Assembly: GCA_944383495.1 (NCBI GenBank) | Contig: CALWPT010000017.1 | Coordinates: 1-50,190, forward strand | Reading direction: 5' to 3' | Source of the DNA: an uncultured Clostridia bacterium | GTDB taxonomy: Bacteria > Bacillota > Clostridia > Oscillospirales > Acutalibacteraceae | Length of the DNA: 50,190 nt | In this document: piece by piece, positions 40,481-48,836 of the stretch | Layout: the number at the start of each line of letters is the position of its first letter | Position numbering within the stretch: the stretch's first letter is position 1 | The notes under the pieces: generated by a model | What the model was told of the DNA's origin: nothing | Seen by the model: only the letters and a program-made list of their open reading frames with translations | The model's database searches: none | Position numbers and translations under genes: made by a program

Positions 40481-40509
40481 AGGTTAGCACCAACTAATTG
40501 TTTTGTCAA
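40481..40509 (-). promoter_or_regulatory. feo operon promoter with Feo box B
   Basis: Minus strand: TTGACA (40504-40509), 17-base spacer, TAACCT (40481-40486). The box GTTAGCACCAACTAAT (40483-40498) covers the -10 and part of the spacer, 28 bases centre to centre from box A. Confidence 0.65.
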
Positions 40510-40570
40510 GCAAAATTTTACAAATTATTTTTGGAACCGCCTTGTAAAACCTTTTTTGAAATTGGTGCTA

Positions 40571-40606
40571 AAAAACGGAGACAGCCCTAAAAGCGTCTCC
40601 GTTTTT
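40571..40606. terminator. Terminator of the potABCD operon
   Basis: AAAAACGGAGAC (40571-40582) with GTCTCCGTTTTT (40595-40606), 12-base loop; T-runs on both strands. Confidence 0.8.
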
Positions 40607-40613
40607 ATTTTCG

Positions 40614-41288
40614 CTATTTCGGTTTCGCGTTATTGTCCGACAGCAAGGTCAGCAGTTCCTCGGGGCGCCGAATCACGGCCCTTGCGCCATTTTCCCGCAG
40701 CTCCGGTTCATCTCGAAAGCCCCATAGAACCCCTACCGGGTACGCTCCGGCATTCTCCGCTGTTTTCACATCCACGCCCGAGTCTCCCACAAACACGCAC
40801 TCCTCCGGCGTGACGCCCAGCTCCTCCATTGCGAGCTTCGCCGCCGCCGGATCCGGCTTTGGAGGCAGCGCCGGCCTCTGTCCGATACACACGTCAAACA
40901 AACCCGGATACAGATCGTCCAATAAACGAAGCGCCATTTCCTCCACCTTGTTGGTAACCACCGCCAGCCTATACCCTTTCTGCTTCAGCGTAGCAACCAG
41001 TTCCGGCACGCCGTCGTAAGCCCGGGTCAAGTCGGCGGCATGCTCCCGGTAATAATCGAGAAAAACCTCTAATGCCTCCGCCTTGGTCGCCTCATCCCGA
41101 TGGCCGGGAGGCAGCGCCCGCTCCACCAGCTTGGGGATCCCGTTTCCCACCATCAGCTTATACTGCGCTACAGTGTGGCCCGAAAATCCCAGAGCCTCCA
41201 TGGTATGGTTGGAGGCGGCCGCAAGATCGTCAATGGTATTGATAATGGTACCGTCCATATCAAACAGCACCGCTTTAATTGGCTGCAT
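40614..41288 (-). CDS. HAD family hydrolase (phosphoglycolate phosphatase-like)
   Basis: A 224-residue phosphatase with motif I LFDMDGTIINT (nucleophile and acid Asp), a four-helix cap (about 20-85), motif II VVTNK, a Lys in PPKPDP and motif IV VFVGDSGVDVKTAENAG. This is the Gph/PpaX-like subfamily; the substrate is uncertain. The ATG at 41288 has GGGAG 11 bases upstream and starts 20 bases after the potD stop; a GTG at 41300 lacks an SD. Its place at the end of the pot operon suggests shared expression, not necessarily a polyamine role. Confidence 0.88.
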   Translation of the reverse strand: MQPIKAVLFDMDGTIINTIDDLAAASNHTMEALGFSGHTVAQYKLMVGNGIPKLVERALPPGHRDEATKAEALEVFLDYYREHAADLTRAYDGVPELVATLKQKGYRLAVVTNKVEEMALRLLDDLYPGLFDVCIGQRPALPPKPDPAAAKLAMEELGVTPEECVFVGDSGVDVKTAENAGAYPVGVLWGFRDEPELRENGARAVIRRPEELLTLLSDNNAKPK

Positions 41289-41308
41289 GGCGCAAAACAC
41301 TCCCGATG

Positions 41309-42373
41309 TTACTTATTTCCTTTGACCTCGATCCACAAGTCCTGCATGAGGGCGTTGGCGTCAGAGGGCAGGTTAACAAAGCTTTCGCATTTTTCAAGAA
41401 TTTCCTGAGAAGGGTAGGATACCCCGTCGTTTTTCACCTCGTCATCCAGCAGCTCATATACCGCCTGGTTGGGGGTAGAATAGCCTAGGTATTCCGTGTT
41501 GGCAAGGCCGATTTCCGGATCCAGCAGGAAGTTGATGAAGGCCTCCGCCCCCGCCTTGTTTTGCGCGCCTTTTGGAATGCACATCGCATCTACGAATCGG
41601 TTGGTGCCCTCTTTGGGAATCACGAAAGCGAGATCGGGGTTTTCGTCCTTCATGGTGAGGTAATCCCCCGCGTAATATGGGGCAATGGCCGCGTCGCCAT
41701 TGATCATTTTATCAAAAATTTCATCCATCACGTATTGGGTCAGGGGGGCTTGCTTTTTCAGCTCTTCCGCGCAGGCCCGCAGTTCGGTTTCGTCTGAGGT
41801 GTTCTGGGAATAGCCCAGTTTTTTCTCCGCTATGCCGAACGCGTCCCGCGGGTTGTTGAACATAAGGATCTTACCGTCGTATTTTTCATTCCACAGCATT
41901 TCCCAGCTGTCTACCGGCTCGGTTACCATTTTAGTATTATAGATCAGGCCCACTGTCCCCCAAGTGTAGGGCACGGAATATTCGCCGGTGGGATCATATT
42001 CCAGGCCTTTGAAATCCTCCATGATATTTTTATAGTTGGGGATATTCTCATAATCAATTTTCTCCAGCATATCCTCTTCAATCATCTTGGCGATCATATA
42101 ATCGGAGGGAATAACCAAATCGTATTTGCTGGCGCCTGCTTTTAGCTGGGCGTACATGCCTTCATTATGGTCAAACGTACGGTACACCACTTTGATGCCT
42201 GTCTCCGCCTCAAACTCGGCCAAAATATCCATTTCCCCTTCTTCCTCGCCCCGGGAGAGGTACTGACCCCAGTTATACACATAAATGACATTTTGATTGT
42301 TGCAGGAACCTAGAATTCCGCAAAGTCCCATACACATAGCGGCAGCTACCAGCAGCGATACGATTTTTTTCAT
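41309..42373 (-). CDS. potD: Spermidine/putrescine-binding lipoprotein PotD
   Basis: A 354-residue solute-binding protein. The signal peptide ends in a lipobox-like LGSC, so it is a membrane-tethered lipoprotein. The mature part starts with IYVYNWGQYLSRG, the PotD/PotF signature, followed by EFEAETGIKVVYRTFDHNEG, YDLVIPSDYM, PYTWGTVGLIYN and MLWNEKYDGKILM. It delivers polyamine to PotBC. Fourth gene of the pot operon. Confidence 0.95.
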   Translation of the reverse strand: MKKIVSLLVAAAMCMGLCGILGSCNNQNVIYVYNWGQYLSRGEEEGEMDILAEFEAETGIKVVYRTFDHNEGMYAQLKAGASKYDLVIPSDYMIAKMIEEDMLEKIDYENIPNYKNIMEDFKGLEYDPTGEYSVPYTWGTVGLIYNTKMVTEPVDSWEMLWNEKYDGKILMFNNPRDAFGIAEKKLGYSQNTSDETELRACAEELKKQAPLTQYVMDEIFDKMINGDAAIAPYYAGDYLTMKDENPDLAFVIPKEGTNRFVDAMCIPKGAQNKAGAEAFINFLLDPEIGLANTEYLGYSTPNQAVYELLDDEVKNDGVSYPSQEILEKCESFVNLPSDANALMQDLWIEVKGNK

Positions 42374-42436
42374 TTCTCACTTCTCCAATCGAATTATTAG
42401 ATTTATCAAAAGGCCCATTGGCCTAACGACCGCTTT

Positions 42437-43240
42437 TTAGCCCGCAAGACCCCTGGCTTCCCGCCGGGATTGGCGGATGTCCTTGATATTGGTAATCAGC
42501 AGCACTGTCAGTACCAGTAAAAACAACAGCGTGGACAGAGCGTTGATCGACAGCGGGATGGGTTTTTTCAGCAAGGAATAAATATAGACCGGCAGCGTTT
42601 GAAAGGTTCCGCTGGTGAAATAGCTGATAATAAAGTCATCCAGCGAATAGGTAAAAGCCATTAAAGCCCCTGCCGTCACCCCAGGCATGATTTCCGGCAG
42701 CACGACTTTCCGAAACGCCTGGACCGGGCTGCACCCTAAATCCAGAGCCGCCTCATATAAATTTTTATCCATCTGCCGCAGTTTGGGCGCCACGTTGAGA
42801 ATGACATACGGCGTGTTAAAGGCGATATGGGACAGCAGTACAGTGAAAAAGCCCAGCTGAAGGCCCATCGGCCGCAGCACCGCCACGAACAAAAGCATCA
42901 GCGAGACCCCCGTGACGATTTCCGGGTTGATAATGGGGATGTTGGAAATGTTCATGGCGATGCCCCGGGAACGCTTTTTCATGTTGTGAAATCCAATTGC
43001 CGCCATGGTTCCCAAAACCGTGGCCAACACCGCCGCTAGAAAGGCCACAATCAGAGTGTTGAGCAGCGCCTCCATCAGCGCGGAATCGTTGAACAGCCGC
43101 GCATACCACCGCAGAGAAAAGCCGGTGAATTTGTATTTGCTGCTGGAGGCGTTGAAGGAAAAAAATATCATGACTAGAATGGGGGCGTATAAAAACAAAA
43201 ACACCAGCCCCAAATACAGCTTCGAGCCAACCTTTTTCAA
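42437..43240 (-). CDS. potC: Polyamine ABC transporter permease PotC
   Basis: A 267-residue permease with six membrane helices and the EAA coupling loop AALDLGCSPVQAFRKVVLPE. The N-terminal LGLVFLFLYAPILVMIFFSF and the ATVLGTMAAIGF segment are typical PotC. It lies 19 bases after potB and 63 before potD. Confidence 0.95.
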   Translation of the reverse strand: MKKVGSKLYLGLVFLFLYAPILVMIFFSFNASSSKYKFTGFSLRWYARLFNDSALMEALLNTLIVAFLAAVLATVLGTMAAIGFHNMKKRSRGIAMNISNIPIINPEIVTGVSLMLLFVAVLRPMGLQLGFFTVLLSHIAFNTPYVILNVAPKLRQMDKNLYEAALDLGCSPVQAFRKVVLPEIMPGVTAGALMAFTYSLDDFIISYFTSGTFQTLPVYIYSLLKKPIPLSINALSTLLFLLVLTVLLITNIKDIRQSRREARGLAG

Positions 43241-43259
43241 CGCAGGAAGCCCCCTTTCC

Positions 43260-44075
43260 TCAAATCAGCATGCCTTCCATTTCATCCTTGTCGAACAAAT
43301 TCATGATTCCCATGCCGATCAAAATAACCAACATTAGCACAAGGGAAATAGACGCGCCCGTGTTGAAATTGGGCTCCGCCCCCACAAAGTACATTTCAAT
43401 CACGTCGCCGATCATCAGCTCGCCGCCGCCCAAGCGCTGGGAAATAACGAAAGTGCTGGCCGCGGGAACAAAGACCATGGTGATCCCCGTGATGACCCCC
43501 GGAAAGCTCAGCGGCAGCAGAATCCGCCGCAGCACGCCGAAGAAATTGCAGCCAAGATCCTGGGACGCTTCAATCAGGCTTCCGTCAATCTTGGTCATAA
43601 CGGAATAAATCGGCAAAACCATAAAGGGCAAAAAGTTATACGCCATGCCCGCCAAAATCGCGCCGGTGGTACCGATCAGCTGAAAAGGGCCCAATCCAAT
43701 GAATCCCAGCAGTTTATTGATCAGTCCGTTGTTTTCCAGCAGCATCATCCAAGCGTAGATCCGCAGCAGGAAATTCATCCACATGGGAAGCATCACCAGC
43801 AGCATCATGGTCCGCTGGGTGTTCAGCTTCATGCGGGATAAAATATACGCCATTGGGTATGCGATCAGAAGACAAATAATTGTCGTTAGCAGCGCCAGCC
43901 ACAGGGATTTCAGGAAAATTGCAATCATATACGGATCGGCCAGCCGCCGAAATCCATCCAGCGTGAACTGTCCGTCGTCGCCGATAAAAGCAAAGTACAA
44001 AACGAACAGCATGGGGATTATGGTGAATACGGCCATCCAGCCGAAATAAGGGTAAGCCGGGACTTTTGATTTCAT
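43260..44075 (-). CDS. potB: Polyamine ABC transporter permease PotB
   Basis: A 271-residue permease with six predicted helices and the EAA loop EASQDLGCNFFGVLRRILLP. The segment IYAWMMLLENNGLINKLLGF is typical of PotB. With PotC it forms the membrane channel energised by PotA. Confidence 0.95.
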   Translation of the reverse strand: MKSKVPAYPYFGWMAVFTIIPMLFVLYFAFIGDDGQFTLDGFRRLADPYMIAIFLKSLWLALLTTIICLLIAYPMAYILSRMKLNTQRTMMLLVMLPMWMNFLLRIYAWMMLLENNGLINKLLGFIGLGPFQLIGTTGAILAGMAYNFLPFMVLPIYSVMTKIDGSLIEASQDLGCNFFGVLRRILLPLSFPGVITGITMVFVPAASTFVISQRLGGGELMIGDVIEMYFVGAEPNFNTGASISLVLMLVILIGMGIMNLFDKDEMEGMLI

Positions 44076-44152
44076 AGCACATCCACCCGCGCTTCCGCCG
44101 GGAAGCCTTTTCCTTTCACATTATTCCAAAGCGCCTTTTTCCAGCGGCCATT

Positions 44153-45538
44153 TTATGCGTCGGCCTTTTCCCCTAAGGGCTCAATTTTTATATGATCAAA
44201 ATTAAAATCCACGCCGATGTCCGTTGCCACCTGCTCATCCCGCTGGGTACGCAGAATCAGCTGCGTTTCGTCCTTCCAGACGATCAGTTCGCTGAACCGT
44301 CCCTTATAAATCACCGATTCCACATAAACGGTGGCGTCCCGGTCCTCTTCCGGTGCAACAATGATATCATAAGGCGAAAAGGTCAGCCGGACAGGGGCTC
44401 CCACCGGCAGCCCCAGGTTTTCCCGGGTAAAACGCACGCCCAAAAACTCAATTTCATCCTCCCCGACGACCTCGCCTTGCAGGACGTTGGTGGTTCCATC
44501 AAACATCTTATGCATAATATGCAGGTCTTCCGGCCCAAATTTCAAGCCCACCTGCGCGCCAATCTCCACGTTGTCGGTGGTGTGGATGTACCACTTATAA
44601 CCGCTCACATCCACCACAATCTCATAATGGACGCCCTTAAACAAGCTGGATTCCACCGTGCCGGTGAAGATGCCCAGCTGCGTGGGGACAATGTCCACAT
44701 CCTCCGGACGAATCACCACATCCACCCGCTCATTGGGCGCGAAATCCCGATCCAGACAGGCGCATTCCTGTCCTTCAAAGCTGACCAAAAAGTCCCGTTT
44801 CATGATCCCGTCCAGAATATTGCTGTCGCCAATAAAATCGGCAACAAAGGCGTTGGCAGGCTCGTTGTAAATATCCTCTGGGGTGCCGATCTGCTGGATC
44901 ACCCCATCCTGCATGACCACCACCGTATCCGACATGGACAGGGCTTCCTCCTGATCATGGGTGACGAACACAAAGGTGATGCCCAAGCTCTGCTGAATAT
45001 TCTTCAGCTCCAGCTGCATCTCCTTGCGCAATTTAAGATCCAAAGCGGCCAGAGGTTCATCCAACAAAAGCATCCGCGGCTTACCTACCACGGCGCGGGC
45101 AATGGCTACCCGCTGCTGCTGCCCCCCGGACAAGGATTGGACGCTGCGCTTTTCAAATCCCTTGAGATCCACCAGCTCCAGCATCTCCATGACCCGGCGG
45201 TTCAACTCGTCCTTCGGCGTTTTTTTGATCCGCAGGCCGAAGGCCACGTTTTCAAACACATCCAAATGGGGAAACAGGGCGTAACGCTGAAAAACGGTGT
45301 TCACCTGCCGCATGTGCGGCGGAACCCCGTTAATCTTTTGGCCCTCAAACAGAACCTCGCCCGCATTCGGCTCCACAAACCCGGCAATAATCCGCAAAGT
45401 GGTGGTTTTTCCGCAACCGGACGGGCCCAAAAGGGTTACAAACTCATTGTCCCTGATGGAAAGGTTGATTTTGTCCAAAATCCGCTCTCCGTCAAATTCC
45501 ACGACGATGTCGCGAAGGGTGAGGATATTCTCCTGCAT
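44153..45538 (-). CDS. potA: Polyamine ABC transporter ATP-binding protein PotA, extended form
   Basis: A 461-residue ATPase: Walker [10 protein letters not shown], signature LSGGQQQR, Walker [12 protein letters not shown] and switch His in [11 protein letters not shown], then TOBE/MOP regulatory domains. PotA is usually about 370 residues; here about 90 more follow the first TOBE region (from [20 protein letters not shown] to the end), reading as a second TOBE-like unit. The ATG at 45538 follows GGGATGGG; 47 upstream in-frame residues are not family-like and would run past the promoter at 45609-45637. First gene of potABCD. Confidence 0.94.
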   Translation of the reverse strand: MQENILTLRDIVVEFDGERILDKINLSIRDNEFVTLLGPSGCGKTTTLRIIAGFVEPNAGEVLFEGQKINGVPPHMRQVNTVFQRYALFPHLDVFENVAFGLRIKKTPKDELNRRVMEMLELVDLKGFEKRSVQSLSGGQQQRVAIARAVVGKPRMLLLDEPLAALDLKLRKEMQLELKNIQQSLGITFVFVTHDQEEALSMSDTVVVMQDGVIQQIGTPEDIYNEPANAFVADFIGDSNILDGIMKRDFLVSFEGQECACLDRDFAPNERVDVVIRPEDVDIVPTQLGIFTGTVESSLFKGVHYEIVVDVSGYKWYIHTTDNVEIGAQVGLKFGPEDLHIMHKMFDGTTNVLQGEVVGEDEIEFLGVRFTRENLGLPVGAPVRLTFSPYDIIVAPEEDRDATVYVESVIYKGRFSELIVWKDETQLILRTQRDEQVATDIGVDFNFDHIKIEPLGEKADA

Positions 45539-45608
45539 AGTCCCATCCCTCCAAAACCGGCCGGGCCGGCGAAATCTCACGGCACAGATGGAAAATCGTG
45601 CGATTACT

Positions 45609-45637
45609 ACTATAGCTCTGTTTTCACTAGTTGTCAA
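45609..45637 (-). promoter_or_regulatory. potABCD promoter
   Basis: Minus strand: TTGACA (45632-45637), 17-base spacer, TATAGT (45609-45614). Confidence 0.8.
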
Positions 45638-45859
45638 GTATTTTTCAGAAAAATTTGCAGAAAAACGGCGTAAAACCAAAGGTAAATTTTATTTCCTCCC
45701 AATCTCTCCGTTTTTCTTTCGTTTCCTCTCGAATCCTGCAAATGTGTGTTTTGAAGGATGAATGGTATACATGTGAGCCAACTTGTTGTCCAATTCTCTA
45801 TAGGAAGCCATCTGCCATTTGCTTTCAAAGCCGTTATAATCTTATCAATTTTTAAATAT

Positions 45860-45875
45860 TTGTCAAAAATTGTCA
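45860..45875 (+). promoter_or_regulatory. Direct repeat TTGTCA, 10-base period
   Basis: TTGTCA at 45860-45865 and again at 45870-45875, one helical turn apart, about 30 bases upstream of the -35 box of the peptide operon. Possible activator or response-regulator site. The rest of 45640-45905 is AT-rich and holds no gene. Confidence 0.35.
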
Positions 45876-45905
45876 TAAATATAACCTTTTTATCATATAA
45901 AATAG

Positions 45906-45934
45906 TTGACATTGTGAATTTAATATGCTATGAT
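45906..45934 (+). promoter_or_regulatory. Promoter of the secreted-peptide/ABC operon
   Basis: TTGACA (45906-45911), 17-base spacer, TATGAT (45929-45934). Confidence 0.75.
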
Positions 45935-46013
45935 GTGAATCAGGTAAACGCTTGGAAATAACAACAGTAAAGACGGTAGCAATCGCCCAAGTGTACATAG
46001 GGCGGAGGTTATA

Positions 46014-46091
46014 ATGGCGTTTGTGCGCTATTGTGCGGGAAGCTATTACCTTTTCGCGAAAGGTTTGAACTTTCCGCAAGCAAAAAAGTAA
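46014..46091 (+). CDS. Possible 25-residue peptide
   Basis: A small open frame with an ATG at 46014 and a good SD GGAGGT (46004-46009), TAA at 46089-46091. The peptide starts MAFVRYCAGSYYLFAKG and ends in two lysines; it is aromatic, basic, has one Cys and no signal peptide. It lies between the promoter and the secreted-protein gene. It may be a regulatory leader peptide, a small bioactive peptide or chance; there is no family match I know. The SD abuts a short CGCCC/GGGCG hairpin. Confidence 0.4.
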   Translation: MAFVRYCAGSYYLFAKGLNFPQAKK

Positions 46092-46120
46092 AGTCATAAA
46101 GGAGGCCAAAGAACGCGACA

Positions 46121-46552
46121 ATCAAAAAAATTGCAGTAACCCTTTTCCTTAGCGCAGTTTTAGTTTCATCCCTGTGTCTGGTAGGAGCGTCGGCAGCTTC
46201 CAATCAAACAAAAACGTATTCTATTTCAGACATGTCCAACGGGTCAACCCGCAAATCCACTTCGTCAACGTTAACGGTTGGTTCTGGCAGTTTTATTGGA
46301 TCAGGTACGTTTTATAAAGGCGGATTCCTAGCAAAAGATAGTGTTACCTCAAAAGTAGATTCATCCATCAATACATCCTCCCAATACACGTTAGCAAGAT
46401 GGCACGGCTCAAATGGGGATACCACAACCAGAGAAGGCGTTTTAACTGCTATTGCGGAGGGTCCGTATGGCAGAGCGACTTTGAAAGCAGAGCATGTTGT
46501 GACATGCAAACAGGGATCGGCTTCTGGGACTTTTAAAACAACTGGATCCTAA
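46121..46552 (+). CDS. Small secreted protein with non-canonical (ATC) start
   Basis: The frame encodes about 143 residues: a textbook signal peptide (KKIAVTLFLSAVLVSSLCLV then GASA-A), followed by a Ser/Thr/Gly-rich mature part of about 117 residues with one Cys (VVTCKQG). No ATG, GTG or TTG occurs between the in-frame stop at 46097 and the signal peptide; the codon where Met should be, before KK, is ATC at 46121. GGAGG (46101-46105) lies 15 bases upstream, long for an SD. The next ATG (46232) would remove the whole signal. It may use AUC initiation or be a recent start-codon mutant. The family is not recognised; context (FtsX-type ABC genes) suggests an exported bacteriocin-like or signalling protein. 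Confidence 0.6.
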   Translation: MKKIAVTLFLSAVLVSSLCLVGASAASNQTKTYSISDMSNGSTRKSTSSTLTVGSGSFIGSGTFYKGGFLAKDSVTSKVDSSINTSSQYTLARWHGSNGDTTTREGVLTAIAEGPYGRATLKAEHVVTCKQGSASGTFKTTGS

Positions 46553-46559
46553 TGGTAAA

Positions 46560-46591
46560 ATAACTGCCTGCATTTATCTGCAGGCAGTTAT
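46560..46591 (+). terminator. Attenuator-like hairpin between peptide and transporter genes
   Basis: ATAACTGCCTGCA (46560-46572) pairs perfectly with TGCAGGCAGTTAT (46579-46591), loop TTTATC; AATGG (46551-46555) and CCATT (46592-46596) can extend it past a bulge. TTTTG follows. A partial terminator is likely. Confidence 0.65.
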
Positions 46592-46620
46592 CCATTTTGT
46601 TATTGGGGGCGGAAATTCCG

Positions 46621-47658
46621 ATGTTTGTTTCATCTTTGAAAAATTTCATAATGAAGCATAAACTGCTGTTTACAGTTTTTATAGCATTACAATTTCTTGT
46701 AGTTTCTTCTGTTTTATTTATTCTGAGCGTTTTTATTAGCAATAGCATACAACATGCAGCATATGATAGAGGAACACGAAGCTTTTTCCTCCAATGCTCC
46801 GTTCCGTATACAATCGACCTTAAGGACAAGATACAAACATTCTCGGAAGAATATTCCCATACGCTTGACCAAATGATTCTTAATTCCGACAATGCCATGC
46901 AAACAGACGTAGTCTATCCCAAAACAGCACATTGGATAGGAGGAAGGGGGCGCTACTTTTCAGAAAAGGAATTTAATGACAGCAAACCGCTGGTGATTCT
47001 TGCCTCCCAATTACAAGGAAATTTAACAATTGGGGATTTTTATGAAGTCAATCAGGTGAAAATGCAAATTATTGGACTTGATTTTTCTACAACAATCGTT
47101 CCATTTGCTTACTTTCCCACGAATATAAATATTCAAAATGTACGTTTGACATATACTGAAAAACCAACGCCGGAAGAGGAAGCAAACATATTAGCATGGC
47201 TGAATGAAAACTTCCCGAATGCTGATATTCAACAGCCCGCACAGCGAAATTACCAGGCGGAGCAGGAAAATATTTTGATTTCCGGGATTGCTATTATCAT
47301 TATGCTGTTTTCCGTGGTGAATGTAGCCTTTTTGTATCAGTACGTGCTCAAGCAGCGGCGCAAACAGATTCAGGCCATGCAGCTGTGCGGCGCGTCGCCC
47401 GGGTGGTGCGTGGGCCTCTTTTTGGCAGAAACGCTGCTGCTGGCGTCCGCTGCATACTGGCTGGCTGCACTCATCGGGCATTTGACCTTCCCCCTGATTC
47501 TCAACGAAGCATTTTATGAAATGACCTATTCCCTGCATTTCACCCACTATCTGCTGTTTTATGGTTTATACCTCCTGGTGGTGCTGCTAATCTTTCTGCG
47601 GTTTATCCGCAGAGCGATTAAAATCATCCGGCCTGTGGCGAAGGGGGAAACACTGTGA
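46621..47658 (+). CDS. FtsX/MacB-type ABC permease 1
   Basis: A 345-residue protein with one N-terminal helix (LLFTVFIALQFLVVSSVLFI), an outside domain of about 180 residues, and three C-terminal helices (IAIIIMLFSVVNVAFLYQYV, LFLAETLLLASAAYWLAALI, LLFYGLYLLVVLLIFLRFI). This four-helix plan and the LCGAS motif before helix 3 are those of FtsX/MacB permeases that act mechanically on the outside. The ATG at 46621 follows GGCGGAA. The first half of the gene is clearly AT-richer than the second (change near 47220-47340). The stop overlaps the next gene (GTGA). Confidence 0.8.
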   Translation: MFVSSLKNFIMKHKLLFTVFIALQFLVVSSVLFILSVFISNSIQHAAYDRGTRSFFLQCSVPYTIDLKDKIQTFSEEYSHTLDQMILNSDNAMQTDVVYPKTAHWIGGRGRYFSEKEFNDSKPLVILASQLQGNLTIGDFYEVNQVKMQIIGLDFSTTIVPFAYFPTNINIQNVRLTYTEKPTPEEEANILAWLNENFPNADIQQPAQRNYQAEQENILISGIAIIIMLFSVVNVAFLYQYVLKQRRKQIQAMQLCGASPGWCVGLFLAETLLLASAAYWLAALIGHLTFPLILNEAFYEMTYSLHFTHYLLFYGLYLLVVLLIFLRFIRRAIKIIRPVAKGETL

Positions 47659-48806
47659 AATATTTCAAATTTGCCTATCATATCTTCACAAAAAATACCT
47701 TTATGAGCATGATCCTGCTGCTTCAGCTTTTAATCAGCATGCTGTTGGCGGCTGTTATGACTGGTATCACTGCGGGGGCCTATCGGTCGGTGGCTGCATT
47801 TGGCAGCTTGGCAAAGGAAAACGGTGTATTCTATAGTTTTGATTCCATGAAATATGACCCCTATGAAGACAGTGATGGCTTTGTTCTTCAAAAAATTGAG
47901 CAAGCCGACATATTAAGAGTCAGCGTTTATAACTCCGAATCCAATCGCAAAATCTGGGCTTACTCCAGCGAAGGCCTGCGGCATTTCCGTCCGCCGCTGC
48001 AAAAGGGAGCCTGGCTGACAGACGCACAGCCAGAGAACGGCGTCATTCCCGGGGTTTTAACCCTGCCGGTGACCGACGCGGACGTGGGGGATGTGGTACA
48101 GTTCCCCATCCACGGGAGTGAAACCATTCTGGTAAAAATCGTGGGAATTCTCAAAAATCCGTTTTTCATCGACTTTCAAAAGGGCGGCACCGTGGGGGCC
48201 GACACAATTATGGAAAAATCGGCAGAACCCATGCTGCTGGTCAACCAGGATTCTATGGGGGATGAATACGAGCCCTATCGGTTCCGCTGCAGCTCCAGCC
48301 TGGTGTTTTACGAAACGGACGACCCCGATGTAATCCAAGCCAACAACGAAGCGCTGTCCAGCTTTGGCTGGGTCACGCCCTTTGAAACAGTCCGACAGCG
48401 GGCGCTGGATCAGGCGGCGTTCGTATTGCGGAGAATAGCGCCATTTTTCGTGTTCGCTTTTCTGGTCACGATCACCGGCCTTGTGGGGTGCAGCATTTTA
48501 CTGATTGAGGACCATTTGCGGCTGTACGGCGTGTTATTCGTCACAGGGCGGACCTGGAAGGACTGCTACAAGATTATTTTTGCCTTTATCGCGATTTTCT
48601 CTGTTGTGGGGTTTGTAGTATCGGCTCTGCTGTACTATCTGCTGGTTGCGGCGGATGTGGTCACAGCCATGGGCGCGATTTTTACACCCCTATGCGTTTT
48701 TGCTCCGCTTGTCATCGCCGTGGTGCTGTTTGCCGTAGCGACGGTGCCATGCGCGCTTTTGAACCGGCACACGCCCGTGTCCCTTCTGCGGAAGTCAGAA
48801 GCGTGA
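47655..48806 (+). CDS. FtsX/MacB-type ABC permease 2
   Basis: A 383-residue protein of the same four-helix plan: helix 1 MSMILLLQLLISMLLAAVMT, an outside domain of about 230 residues, then helices FFVFAFLVTITGLVGCSILL, IIFAFIAIFSVVGFVVSALL and LVIAVVLFAVATVPCALL. It starts with GTG overlapping the stop of permease 1 and probably forms a heterodimer with it, powered by the next gene. Lactococcin-972-type loci instead have one large permease of comparable total size; here the two halves are separate genes. Confidence 0.8.
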   Translation: MKYFKFAYHIFTKNTFMSMILLLQLLISMLLAAVMTGITAGAYRSVAAFGSLAKENGVFYSFDSMKYDPYEDSDGFVLQKIEQADILRVSVYNSESNRKIWAYSSEGLRHFRPPLQKGAWLTDAQPENGVIPGVLTLPVTDADVGDVVQFPIHGSETILVKIVGILKNPFFIDFQKGGTVGADTIMEKSAEPMLLVNQDSMGDEYEPYRFRCSSSLVFYETDDPDVIQANNEALSSFGWVTPFETVRQRALDQAAFVLRRIAPFFVFAFLVTITGLVGCSILLIEDHLRLYGVLFVTGRTWKDCYKIIFAFIAIFSVVGFVVSALLYYLLVAADVVTAMGAIFTPLCVFAPLVIAVVLFAVATVPCALLNRHTPVSLLRKSEA

Positions 48807-48836
48807 CCCAGCTTGATCAGGAAAGGATAGGATGAA

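Noticed and set aside
44192..45673. 493-residue plus-strand open frame
   Set aside because: Mirror of potA on the other strand; Gln/His-rich shadow translation with no domain.
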